Source: Candidatus Zhuqueibacterota bacterium (GTDB lineage Bacteria; Zhuqueibacterota; Zhuqueibacteria; Thermofontimicrobiales; Thiofontviventaceae). From it: a stretch of DNA of 15,076 nt. Below the pieces are notes generated by a model. That model searched no databases. It worked only from the letters and a program-made list of their open reading frames with translations, and was not told where the DNA came from. The stretch is taken from positions 1 through 15,076 of the forward strand of contig WJJN01000005.1 of assembly GCA_014729735.1 (NCBI GenBank). The letters run 5' to 3'. A program made the translations under genes and the position numbers. Positions 1 through 7,948 of this stretch are shown here, piece by piece; positions within the stretch are counted from its first letter, which is position 1, and each line of letters begins with the position of its first letter.

Positions 1-1521
1 AAATCGCACTCGCTGGCAATCGCACCGATTCAAATTTTCAAACATCAGGAAAATTATGTCGAGCAATCTTCAGAAGATATCTGGGAAAATACATGTAGCG
101 TTGTGAAGAAGGCAGTCAAAGAAGCGGGGATTAAACCTGAGGCTGTTAAAGGGATCGGATTTGACGCGACCTGCTCTCTGGTTGCGCTAAGAGATGATTA
201 CAAACCGGTTTCGGTATCACTGACAAAAAATGATCAGCAGAATATCATCGTGTGGATGGATCACCGCGCGATTCAGGAGGCAGAAGAAATCAATGCCACC
301 GGAAATGAGGTGTTGTGCTATGTCGGCGGGAAAATCAGCCCGGAAATGGAATTGCCGAAATTAGTCTGGTTGAAGCGTCATCTGCCGGACCAATTTAAGA
401 AAACTAAAAAATTCCTTGATTTGGCTGATTTTTTGGTGTATCGTTGTACCGGAACAGATATTCGCAGTGTGTGCACAAAAGTGTGCAAATGGACCTATCT
501 TGCACATGAAAAGCGGTGGAACAAGCATCTGTTCACGCAGTTTGATGTGGACGATTTGTTTGCGGACAATCGAATCGGCGGCGAGATCCGGGATATCGGG
601 CAACCTGCCGGACAGTTAAGTACACAGGCAGCGGATGAGATGGGATTAACCACAGACACGATTGTGGCTGTCGGTATTATCGATGCCCATGCCGGTGGTG
701 TCGGGATTATCGGAAATGAGCCGGAGCAGACGCTGGCGATTATTGGCGGTACCTCGTCATGTCACATGGCGGTCAATAAAAAACCGATTTTTGTCGATGG
801 CGTATGGGGTCCTTATTTTGGCGCGATGCTGCCCGGATACTGGCTGAACGAAGGCGGTCAGAGTGCTGCCGGCGCATTGATCGATCATGTGATTCAGGAT
901 TCTGCCTATTATCCGGAGCTAAAACAGGATGCAGAAAAATCCGGCACGGATGTCTACCAGATATTGAATGAAAATATCCGTCAACTGGAACGTGAAAATA
1001 CATATCTAACCGAAGATTTCCATTTGCTGGGATATTATCACGGTAATCGTTCTCCCAGAGCCAATCCGAATTTACGCGGGATGATCTCCGGTTTAACACT
1101 GAACACCACGCTCAATGAGCTGAGCAAACACTATCTGGCGGCTATACAATCCGTGGCATATGGCACACGGCATATCATCCAAGAGATGAATAAAAGCGGG
1201 TATTCATTAACGAAAATCCACATGTGCGGCGGCGGCACGAAAAATGACATCTGGCTGCGGGAGCATGCCGATATTACCGGCTGCGAAGTGGTACTGCCCC
1301 GGGAACCGGAAGCAGTATTATTAGGTTCTGCGATTCTGGCAGCAGCGGCATCGAATGGATATCCGGATATGATGACGGCAATTCGCGAAATGACCGCAAT
1401 CGGAGAAAAGATATCGCCTCGCATCGAGACGGCTGATTATCACGAGAGAAAGTATAAAATATTTAATGAAATGTATCATGATCAGATGAAGTACAAAAAA
1501 ATAATGGCAACGAATACTTAG
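1..1521 (+). CDS. FGGY-family pentulose kinase (D-ribulokinase-like), 5' end outside window
   Basis: This gene encodes a carbohydrate kinase that phosphorylates a pentulose with ATP in the cytoplasm. The frame is open from base 1, so the GTG at 103 is internal and the gene is cut by the window edge. The 506 visible codons begin in the EQSSEDIW region; the family is usually about 540 residues, so roughly 35-45 residues including the first phosphate loop are missing. Visible marks (codons numbered from base 1) are GIGFDATCSLV at 51-61, WMDHRA near 85-90, the catalytic-base segment IDAHAGG (Asp about 228), GTSSC at 250-254 and the C-terminal ATP-fold motif GGGTKND at 410-416. The FDATCSLV and DHRA motifs are typical of the FGGY pentulose-kinase subgroup that includes D-ribulokinase, rather than glycerol or xylulose kinases. 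The substrate is inferred; L-ribulose or another ketose is possible. A GntR regulator follows after 27 bp, probably in the same operon. Confidence 0.9.
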   Translation, partial: KSHSLAIAPIQIFKHQENYVEQSSEDIWENTCSVVKKAVKEAGIKPEAVKGIGFDATCSLVALRDDYKPVSVSLTKNDQQNIIVWMDHRAIQEAEEINATGNEVLCYVGGKISPEMELPKLVWLKRHLPDQFKKTKKFLDLADFLVYRCTGTDIRSVCTKVCKWTYLAHEKRWNKHLFTQFDVDDLFADNRIGGEIRDIGQPAGQLSTQAADEMGLTTDTIVAVGIIDAHAGGVGIIGNEPEQTLAIIGGTSSCHMAVNKKPIFVDGVWGPYFGAMLPGYWLNEGGQSAAGALIDHVIQDSAYYPELKQDAEKSGTDVYQILNENIRQLERENTYLTEDFHLLGYYHGNRSPRANPNLRGMISGLTLNTTLNELSKHYLAAIQSVAYGTRHIIQEMNKSGYSLTKIHMCGGGTKNDIWLREHADITGCEVVLPREPEAVLLGSAILAAAASNGYPDMMTAIREMTAIGEKISPRIETADYHERKYKIFNEMYHDQMKYKKIMATNT

Positions 1522-1548
1522 TTCATTTTTCATAGTTGAGGAAAAAAA

Positions 1549-2352
1549 ATGGACGATAAAACCGAAGCGTTTATCGAGTCGCTTGAACAGATTGAAATCA
1601 AAAAGCCGACGGATTTGATTATTCAACAAATCAAGCGACAAATTTCGTCGGGCATGTTAAAGCCCGGTGATAAATTGCCTCCCGAGCGTGAGATTTCCAA
1701 ACGTTTGAGTGTTGGCAGGGGATATGTTCGCGAGGCTATTAAAAAACTGGAATTTTATGGCATTTTGAAGACCATTCCGCACAAAGGAACGATCGTGTCC
1801 AGTTTGGGCGTGAAGGCATTAGAGGGGCTTATTTCCAATGTGCTGGAACTGGAGAAGGAAAATTTCCGTTCTCTTGTTGAGACCCGGCTAATTCTTGAAA
1901 CGAACACAGCACGCTTAGCAGCACTCAGGGCAGCAGACAATGAAATCGAGAAAATTCAAAAAGCTCACGACGATTACCGCGAACTCGCCTTAAAAGGTAC
2001 TCCGAATATTGAAATCGATTTCCTGTTTCATTTGCGAATTGCCGAATTTTGCAAAAATCCGGTATTGCATTCGATTATAACACTGATTACACCGGATATT
2101 ATTTCATATTCAATGAGTATTGCAGGAGACCGACAAGTATACCTCCGACTTTCAAAATTAGTGGTTGATGAGCACAGAACAATCATGAACGCCATTAGAA
2201 ACAGGGAGGCGGAAAAGTCAGCCGATGCCATGAGGAAGCATTTAAACCGTGTTCTGACTCTGGTCACAGAAATTGAGCAACGACAGGATGCATTTGATAT
2301 TGATGAATGGATTGAAAATTATAAGAAGCAGAGAAAAATACCTGAAAAATAG
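1549..2352 (+). CDS. GntR-family transcriptional regulator, FadR/FCD subfamily (copy 1)
   Basis: This is a DNA-binding regulator of 267 residues, a normal length for the FCD class. A winged helix-turn-helix spans about residues 22-83 (LKPGDKLPPERE, then the recognition helix around SVGRGYVREAIKKLE and the wing PHKGTIV). An all-helical FCD effector domain covers about 105-235. The four expected metal or ligand residues are present: Asp157 and His161 in DFLFH, His209 in DEH and His231 in KHL. The start is supported by GAGGA at 1538-1542, six bases before the ATG. It lies 27 bp behind the FGGY kinase, suggesting co-transcription and control of that sugar pathway. A paralogue of identical length lies immediately downstream. 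The effector is unknown; sugar acids and other small carboxylates are common ligands of this class. Confidence 0.93.
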   Translation: MDDKTEAFIESLEQIEIKKPTDLIIQQIKRQISSGMLKPGDKLPPEREISKRLSVGRGYVREAIKKLEFYGILKTIPHKGTIVSSLGVKALEGLISNVLELEKENFRSLVETRLILETNTARLAALRAADNEIEKIQKAHDDYRELALKGTPNIEIDFLFHLRIAEFCKNPVLHSIITLITPDIISYSMSIAGDRQVYLRLSKLVVDEHRTIMNAIRNREAEKSADAMRKHLNRVLTLVTEIEQRQDAFDIDEWIENYKKQRKIPEK

Positions 2353-2433
2353 TTTTACTAAATAAAATACAGAGAGTAATGTTAGGTTTCAGGTTATTCG
2401 AATTAAAAAATTTTTCAATATATTAAATTTTAG

Positions 2434-2464
2434 TTGCATTTTGAAAAATAATTTATTATATTTG
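2434..2464 (+). promoter_or_regulatory. Candidate promoter of the second GntR gene
   Basis: The intergenic stretch 2353-2515 is AT-rich and contains TTGCAT (2434-2439), then 17 bp, then TATATT (2457-2462), a fair sigma70-type pair. The same bases also read as TTG, 20 bp, TATATTTG (2457-2464), which fits the Bacteroidota-type consensus TTG...TAnnTTTG. Either reading puts the transcription start near 2469-2471, inside the palindrome that follows. The call is by eye. Confidence 0.5.
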
Positions 2465-2514
2465 GTTAACCACTAACCACAGACCGCTGACCATTAACCA
2501 ATTGGTGGGTTAAT
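2463..2514 (+). promoter_or_regulatory. Candidate GntR operator array: palindromes plus five tandem heptamers
   Basis: Two perfect 10-bp palindromes, TGGTTAACCA (2463-2472) and ACCAATTGGT (2497-2506), bracket five heptamers in exact register from 2466 to 2500: TTAACCA, CTAACCA, CAGACCG, CTGACCA, TTAACCA. FadR/PdhR-type regulators are known to bind TGGT...ACCA half-sites, so this reads as TGGT, five ACC(A/G) half-sites every 7 bp, then TGGT. A further inverted repeat, ATTAACC (2493-2499) and GGTTAAT (2508-2514), covers the presumed ribosome-binding site GGTGGG. The array lies just downstream of the candidate -10 element and directly before the ATG of the second GntR gene, where bound protein would block initiation. 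Binding by the adjacent regulators is inferred. Confidence 0.6.
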
Positions 2515-2515
2515 A

Positions 2516-3319
2516 ATGGATGACAAAGCCGATGCGTTTATCGAGTCACTCGAACAAATAGAAATAAGAAAACCGACGGAATTGATTATCCAGCAGATCA
2601 AGCGTCAAATTTCGACAGGTGTTTTAAAGCCGGGAGATAAATTGCCTCCTGAACGTGACCTCGCCAAACGATTGAGCGTCGGCAGGGGATATATTCGTGA
2701 GGCAATTAAAAAGCTTGAATTTTATGGAATTTTAAAAACCATTCCTCATAAAGGAACGATCGTGTCCAGTTTGGGAGTGAAGGCATTAGAAGGACTTATA
2801 TCGAATGTGCTGGAATTAGAAAGAGAAAATTTTCGATCTCTGGTTGAAACACGGCTGATTCTCGAAACGAATGCTGCTCGCCTGACAGCACTGCGTGCTA
2901 CGGATGACGAAATAGATAAAATTCAAAAAGCTCACGATGAATACCGCAAATTAGCATTAAAGGGAACGCCGAATATAGAGATTGATTTTCTATTTCATTT
3001 GAGTATTGCAGAGTTTTGTAAAAACCAGGTTTTGCGTTCAATTATTTCATTGATTACACCGGATATTATATCGTATTCAATGAGCATTGCCGGCGATCAA
3101 CAGGGATACCTCAAATTATCAAAATTTGTGATTGATGAACATCTCGCAATCATGAATGCAATCCTAAGCCGTGAGCCGGAACAGGCATCTAATGCGATGA
3201 GCAGGCATTTGACTCGTATTCTCACACTTGTTACAGATATTGAAAAGCAGAAGGGTGAGTTTGATATAATTAAATGGATTGAAAATTATAAAGCGCGGCT
3301 TGGCAGTCCAATTACATGA
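2516..3319 (+). CDS. GntR-family transcriptional regulator, FadR/FCD subfamily (copy 2)
   Basis: This is a paralogue of the preceding gene: 267 residues, aligned without gaps, about 55 differences by hand count (about 79% identity). The winged helix is nearly the same; the recognition region differs only by V60I and the wing is identical. About 37 of the differences lie after residue 160, in the effector half and C-terminal tail, including R163S, P171Q, H174R and R195Q. The FCD residues Asp157, His161, His209 and His231 are kept. Both copies should therefore recognise similar DNA but may sense different ligands or dimerise differently. The start follows GGTGGG at 2504-2509. Unlike copy 1, this gene has its own AT-rich upstream region with a promoter and an operator-like array, suggesting autoregulation. 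It is probably co-transcribed with the dehydrogenase 33 bp downstream. Confidence 0.93.
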   Translation: MDDKADAFIESLEQIEIRKPTELIIQQIKRQISTGVLKPGDKLPPERDLAKRLSVGRGYIREAIKKLEFYGILKTIPHKGTIVSSLGVKALEGLISNVLELERENFRSLVETRLILETNAARLTALRATDDEIDKIQKAHDEYRKLALKGTPNIEIDFLFHLSIAEFCKNQVLRSIISLITPDIISYSMSIAGDQQGYLKLSKFVIDEHLAIMNAILSREPEQASNAMSRHLTRILTLVTDIEKQKGEFDIIKWIENYKARLGSPIT

Positions 3320-3352
3320 TTAAATGGGAAAATATCGAAATTAAGGAAAGCG

Positions 3353-4321
3353 ATGAAACCAAAGGTTCTGTTATCCGAAGATATTAATCCTGCTGGCAAA
3401 AATTTACTTAAAAAGCAATTCGAAATCCTGATTGCTCCCAATACCTCGGAAGAGACACTTCTGAAAATGATACCGGATGTTTTCGGGATCATATTACGAG
3501 CGACATCGAAAGTGAATGGAAGTGTCATCGAAAAAGCTGAAAAATTAAAAGTCGTTGCCCGCACCGGAGTCGGTGTGGATAATGTGGACATCGATGTCGC
3601 GAGCAAGCGGGGGATTTATGTTTGTTATACACCGGGAATGAATAATATTACTGTCGCAGAACAGACGCTGGCGATGATTTTAGGATTGGCAAAGCAGATC
3701 ATTCACATGGATCGATCCGTGCGCACGCAATGCTGGTATGAACGGTTTTCCGAGAAACAGGCGGAAATTGAAGGTAAAACGCTGGGTATCGTTGGGCTGG
3801 GTGCAATCGGACTGACTGTTGCCAGAAAATGCGGTCCTGGATTGGGAATGCAAATTCTGGCGTACGATCCGCTGGTGAGCCAGCAGATTGAGGAAAGCTA
3901 CATCCGGTTCGCAGAGAGCCTGGAAAAATTGTTTCAAGAAGCAGATTTTATAACAATTCATACGCCAAACATTCCTGAAAACAGAGGTCTGATTAATCGC
4001 GGTCTTTTATCTCAAATGAAAAAATCCGCATACTTTATTAATACTGCCCGTGGCGAACTGGTTGATGAGCAGGCTTTAATCGAATTACTTCAGCAACACA
4101 AGATCGCCGGGGCTGCATTGGATGTTTTTCTGACAGAACCGTTGCCAGCAAATAGCCCGTTTATGAAAATGGATAATGTGCTGCTGGCACCGCACGTCGC
4201 CGGTTCAACCTGGGAGTCCAATGTACGGATTGCCGAATCTGCGGCAAGAGCCGTCCTGGACGTATGGGAGGGCAGGATGCCCGAATTCGTTTATAATAAG
4301 GATTTACTTGTATCTACTTAA
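3353..4321 (+). CDS. NAD-dependent D-2-hydroxyacid dehydrogenase (SerA/phosphoglycerate dehydrogenase-like)
   Basis: This 322-residue cytoplasmic oxidoreductase interconverts a D-2-hydroxyacid and its 2-keto acid using NAD(H). The Rossmann motif GLGAIG is at residues 148-153, with acidic Asp172 in YDP at the end of the next strand, favouring NAD. The catalytic Arg233 (TARGELV), Glu262 (LTEP) and His281 (PHVAG) are all present. The N-terminal catalytic domain carries ARTGVGVDNVDI at 69-80. The length matches the short single-unit class and there is no C-terminal ACT domain, so it is not a classical feedback-regulated serine-pathway SerA. Its place behind a GntR regulator and near a pentulose kinase suggests a catabolic substrate such as hydroxypyruvate, glyoxylate or a sugar acid; this is inference. 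AAGGA at 3343-3347 supports the start. No convincing terminator follows. Confidence 0.93.
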   Translation: MKPKVLLSEDINPAGKNLLKKQFEILIAPNTSEETLLKMIPDVFGIILRATSKVNGSVIEKAEKLKVVARTGVGVDNVDIDVASKRGIYVCYTPGMNNITVAEQTLAMILGLAKQIIHMDRSVRTQCWYERFSEKQAEIEGKTLGIVGLGAIGLTVARKCGPGLGMQILAYDPLVSQQIEESYIRFAESLEKLFQEADFITIHTPNIPENRGLINRGLLSQMKKSAYFINTARGELVDEQALIELLQQHKIAGAALDVFLTEPLPANSPFMKMDNVLLAPHVAGSTWESNVRIAESAARAVLDVWEGRMPEFVYNKDLLVST

Positions 4322-4543
4322 ATTAATGAGCTAATTTCATATTTTTTTATAATATCTTAGAGCGTTAACATGGTTTTTCAATTTTGCTAATTTAATAAAA
4401 CTAAAAGTAAATCGAAAAAAAATTACTATTTTCTAAATTAATGATGCGCAATTAGGATTTGGAAAATAAATAGTTATTCTGTGCTGCTTGTTGAGAATGT
4501 ATTTTAATGTTTTGAAAATAATTTCTTTGTGCGTTAAGATGCG

Positions 4544-4555
4544 TTGAAGCTTCAA
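4544..4555. promoter_or_regulatory. Perfect 12-bp palindrome, candidate operator
   Basis: TTGAAGCTTCAA is a perfect dyad in the noncoding leader, overlapping the second unit of a 10-bp direct repeat. Its size and position fit a binding site for a dimeric regulator of the receptor operon. It does not match the GntR-type TGGT/ACCA array upstream of the second GntR gene, so a different regulator would be needed. Confidence 0.35.
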
Positions 4556-4670
4556 GATAGCGCAGGTGATGAATTAATTATATCAATTGAGATAGGGGAG
4601 GTGATTCCACGTACAAAACATTTAATTTTTACCCTTTAATTATTTTGGGGAGATAACGTGTGAACTTTTT

Positions 4671-4678
4671 AAAGGAGG
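4671..4678 (+). promoter_or_regulatory. Strong ribosome-binding site of the TonB-dependent receptor
   Basis: AAAGGAGG lies seven bases before the ATG at 4686 and is close to the full complement of the 16S rRNA 3' end. It fixes the start codon. Use of full SD sites argues against a typical Bacteroidota host. Its first five bases could pair with CCTTTAA at 4633-4639, which could mask the site. Confidence 0.85.
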
Positions 4679-4685
4679 AAAAAAG

Positions 4686-7600
4686 ATGACCAGAAAGTCA
4701 TTTCGCTTCCAGGTAGTTGCATTCACTCTAATGCTGTTAATAATTGCATTCGCAGGAAATGCAATGGCTGCGACGACCGGTAAAATTGCCGGACGCGTAT
4801 TCGACGAAAAATCAGGAGAGCCACTACCTGGCGCCAACGTAATGGTCGAGGAGACGTTCCTGGGGGCAGCGACGGATGTGAATGGTGAATATTTTATCAT
4901 CAACGTCCCCGCAGGAATTTATGCTGTGAAAGCCTCGATGATGGGTTATGAAGCTGTCACCAAAACAAAAGTTCAGGTGATAGCAAATCGTACGACCCAG
5001 ATCAACTTTAAATTAGCGCCGACAGTTGTCGAGGGCGCTGAAGTGACAGTTGTTGCAGATCGTCCTCTTGTTGAACTGGATGTTACCGGAACACAGGCAG
5101 TTATGAATTCATCTGCAATTCAACGTGCACCGGTCACTAATCTCGAAGATTTGATGAGCCAGCAAAACGGTATCATTAACACCGGATTGGTGAGCACATT
5201 TCGTGGGGGAGAGTTAAAAGAAGTTAGCTACATGGTAGACGGAAATTCTACTGACTACGGTGTGTTACAGGATCAATTCAAAAAAATTAATACGACGGCA
5301 ATTCAGGAGGTGACACTGCTAACAGGTGGTTACAATGCGGAATATGGAAATGCGATGTCCGGCGTGGTCAACATTGTAACGAAAGAAGCATCGATGACCA
5401 AGAAAAATATTCACGGGAATATAAAGGGAACGTATCGCCCCGCAGGACAATATCATTGGGGTGGCAATCTGTTCGATGAAGACTTGCATCGCATCGCAGA
5501 TTTCCCTGTGAGTTATTGGCAAGAACAGTTACAGGATCCGGCGAAGCAACAGGAATTCACCGAATATTACCGTTACTGGTATGGATGGGACGGTGAGACT
5601 GTGCCGACTGCCGAGCAACTGTATGAAACACATCTGGATCAGACACTCGGAAACAAGGAAGTCCGGGATTATGATAAACGATCCCAGAAAGAGTTCGAGG
5701 GCAGTGTTTATGGTTCGTTCCTGGAAAACACGAATTTTCTTGCCTCGTTTAATTATCTGCGCGGTGTTCATATTTATCCGACGCGATTGCCTTATCAGGA
5801 TTCATATAATGGGATTATTAAATTCAATTATTACCTGGATAAGAACAAGAAACTGAGCGCAAACTATATGCGCTCGCATCAAAAATTTTCCGCTTATAAC
5901 CAGACAGGCGTAATCAGCTTGGAAAATAATCGCGTAAAAGGTTTGCGACCTGCTGAATCCCGGGATCCCAATGACCAGCGATTAGGAAAATATGGTTACT
6001 GGGGTGGAGATTATCGTCTCGGAAACAATGAATTGGATATGGATCAATTTACATTGAAATGGCAACACACATTGAATCCATCTACGTTTTATAATGTTGA
6101 TGTGACTTATACCCGGTCGGAAAATATTATTGCACAGGATTACTCTAAAGCAAATGCACAAAATGCATGGGCTGACGAACATTTTGGTTATAATGCAGAT
6201 TCACCTTGGCCGAGGGATGGTTATGTCGGTTACGCACAGTTTGATAGACAGTGGTCATTAACCGGCGAACTTCGAGTGCTGGATATGAACTGGTTAACGA
6301 ATTTCGGTTATGAAACCAATGCCTTTAATATTAAAGGGGATATAACCAGTCAGATTACAAACCGCCATCAAATAAAAGGTGGCGCTCAATTCATTTATCA
6401 TGATCTGGATCATATCGCGATACAGCATGACTGGCGACAAACGACCTCGGATAATCCGTATGCCGGACAGGTATTTGCAAACGTCTGGGATGCGAATCCT
6501 ACTGAAATCGGCTTATATATCCAGGATAAAATGGAGTATGAAGGCATTATCCTGAACATCGGCTTGCGTTTGGATGCCTATAACGCAAATTATAACTATC
6601 CTGAAAATCCGTTATGGGATCCATTTGTTGTGGAACCAACCACAGACGGCTACGAGGAAAATGTCCTGAATTCAGATTACATGTGGTTCCTTGAAAGGGA
6701 ATTACCGGATTGGGCATATTGGCCCCGACCGTATGAAAACTACAGTGATCTGTCCAATAAGCCGGGATATGATCAGTATGCACTTAAAAGCAAAAATACT
6801 GTCAATTCCACCTGGAAAGCAGCGCTTTCACCGCGTTTAGGAATTTCATTCCCGGTAAGTGAAACTTCCAAAATTTTCTTCAGTTATGGGCATTTTCATA
6901 TGCGTCCGACATTCAGTGCTATTTGCGGACGTCCTATATCCTTTCTGCGACAGGATCCACTGAATACGGTCGGTCCGAATCGTCAATTTGGCTACACCGG
7001 ACATGACGGCTTGACCTATCAAAAACTGGTGCAGTTTGAATTAGGATATAATCAGAGCTTTCTGGATGCATTCCGTGTGTCTGCCACTGCATACTACAAA
7101 GATTATGAAAAACTGACGAATTTAGCTTATCAGTCTCCTTATGGCGAAGGCGGTATTGCAGTTGGAGGCAACTCTCTAGTCGGAGCGTCGATGTATGTCT
7201 GGCCGACTGAAATAGGACGCGGTTCATTTCATGGCGGCAACAATGTCCTTGCGAATAAAGGATTCCGCGAATCCCGAGGTGTTGAAATGAGCGTGGAAAA
7301 GTTATTCGACGGTTTGTGGTCTGCCGCGGTGCATATGGATTATGGAGTGACAAATGCCGCCAATTACGGATTAACAGGTATTCAGGAAAATGTCAGCAAA
7401 CAATCGAAAAATTCAGTTGGCTCTCAAAACAATAGAGACGATATCGAGGCAAACTGGCTATCTGATTTGAGAATTCGCGCAAATGCCAGTGTCGTCACAC
7501 CGGAAGATTTTGCCGGACCTGCATCACCGGTATTGAGCGATATTACCTTCTCCCTCTATTACGAATACTTCCGAGGACCGAATTATACATGGTATGCACC

Positions 7601-7901
7601 TGGTTTCGACGGGCTGCAAGTGCCGGATAACAAAACCTGGTATCCGCATCAGCGCACTGATCTGAAAATTGCCAAGACGATTGATATTGGCGTATTAAAG
7701 CCTTACCTTGGAATTCAAATCGTCAATTTATTTAACAATTATGACAGAATTTTGCTTAGCGGTTCCGAATTGGATGCATGGGAACAGGACGAACAACCGC
7801 CGATTGAATCCAAAGAAGGGGAACCGAATATCTGGAAATTCTACAATTCCTATTCCAATCCAAAACGTATGATATACTTCACATTAGGTGTTGAATTCTA
7901 A
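4686..7901 (+). CDS. TonB-dependent outer-membrane receptor with carboxypeptidase-regulatory-like domain
   Basis: This 1071-residue protein should import a substrate across the outer membrane using TonB energy. A signal peptide covers about residues 1-28 (hydrophobic 10-23, AMA before the cut). A carboxypeptidase-regulatory-like beta domain spans about 32-110 (GKIAGRVFDEKSGEPLPGANV...VNGEYFI). The plug spans about 130-235 and ends in GGYNAEYGNAMSGVVNIVTK, and a beta-barrel rich in Tyr/Trp/Asn continues to the terminal aromatic residue (TLGVEF). The plug ending is of the general TonB-receptor type; the SusC/RagA signature (GANGVILVTTK-like) is absent. No clear TonB box is seen. The AAAGGAGG site supports the start. 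Two envelope-protein genes follow at 47 bp and 36 bp, probably in one operon. The substrate is unknown; carbohydrate genes on both sides suggest a glycan or oligosaccharide. Confidence 0.93.
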   Translation: MTRKSFRFQVVAFTLMLLIIAFAGNAMAATTGKIAGRVFDEKSGEPLPGANVMVEETFLGAATDVNGEYFIINVPAGIYAVKASMMGYEAVTKTKVQVIANRTTQINFKLAPTVVEGAEVTVVADRPLVELDVTGTQAVMNSSAIQRAPVTNLEDLMSQQNGIINTGLVSTFRGGELKEVSYMVDGNSTDYGVLQDQFKKINTTAIQEVTLLTGGYNAEYGNAMSGVVNIVTKEASMTKKNIHGNIKGTYRPAGQYHWGGNLFDEDLHRIADFPVSYWQEQLQDPAKQQEFTEYYRYWYGWDGETVPTAEQLYETHLDQTLGNKEVRDYDKRSQKEFEGSVYGSFLENTNFLASFNYLRGVHIYPTRLPYQDSYNGIIKFNYYLDKNKKLSANYMRSHQKFSAYNQTGVISLENNRVKGLRPAESRDPNDQRLGKYGYWGGDYRLGNNELDMDQFTLKWQHTLNPSTFYNVDVTYTRSENIIAQDYSKANAQNAWADEHFGYNADSPWPRDGYVGYAQFDRQWSLTGELRVLDMNWLTNFGYETNAFNIKGDITSQITNRHQIKGGAQFIYHDLDHIAIQHDWRQTTSDNPYAGQVFANVWDANPTEIGLYIQDKMEYEGIILNIGLRLDAYNANYNYPENPLWDPFVVEPTTDGYEENVLNSDYMWFLERELPDWAYWPRPYENYSDLSNKPGYDQYALKSKNTVNSTWKAALSPRLGISFPVSETSKIFFSYGHFHMRPTFSAICGRPISFLRQDPLNTVGPNRQFGYTGHDGLTYQKLVQFELGYNQSFLDAFRVSATAYYKDYEKLTNLAYQSPYGEGGIAVGGNSLVGASMYVWPTEIGRGSFHGGNNVLANKGFRESRGVEMSVEKLFDGLWSAAVHMDYGVTNAANYGLTGIQENVSKQSKNSVGSQNNRDDIEANWLSDLRIRANASVVTPEDFAGPASPVLSDITFSLYYEYFRGPNYTWYAPGFDGLQVPDNKTWYPHQRTDLKIAKTIDIGVLKPYLGIQIVNLFNNYDRILLSGSELDAWEQDEQPPIESKEGEPNIWKFYNSYSNPKRMIYFTLGVEF

Positions 7902-7948
7902 ATAGCAAAATTTTGATAACATTATTTTGAAAAAATGGGAGTATGTCT

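Larger units (their letters stand above)
4322..4685 (+). other. AT-rich 364-bp intergenic leader before the TonB-dependent receptor
   Basis: No gene is seen here. The stretch is very AT-rich and presumably holds the promoter and a long 5' untranslated region for the receptor operon. TATAAT occurs at 4348-4353 but lacks a good -35 partner, so no promoter is called. Structured elements include the imperfect direct repeat GCGTTAAGAT/GCGTTGAAGC (4531-4550), a perfect 12-bp palindrome (4544-4555), AGGTGAT at 4565-4571 and 4600-4606 exactly 35 bp apart, and GGGGAG (4647-4652) followed by GTG TGA (4658-4663). CCTTTAA (4633-4639) is complementary to TTAAAGG (4669-4675), which overlaps the receptor's ribosome-binding site. 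No known riboswitch core was recognised. Confidence 0.6.

Noticed and set aside
103..105. GTG as the start of the kinase
   Set aside because: The upstream codons to base 1 are open and encode family-like sequence (EQSSEDIWENTCSVV), so the gene simply begins outside the window.
2466..2500. CRISPR-like or satellite repeat
   Set aside because: Units are only seven bases with no spacers, and the promoter-proximal position and half-site content fit an operator better.
4320..4347. Terminator after the hydroxyacid dehydrogenase
   Set aside because: AAATTA/TAATTT gives only a six-base A-T stem before a T-rich run; too weak to call.
6934..7353. 139-codon open frame on the minus strand
   Set aside because: It lies wholly inside the receptor gene, has no ribosome-binding site or recognisable domain, and is an antisense shadow like the other minus-strand frames.
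7943..7948. Alternative start ATG for the secreted cargo protein
   Set aside because: It lies one base after GGGAG, too close for initiation; the ATG at 7949 has a seven-base gap and gives a cleaner signal peptide.
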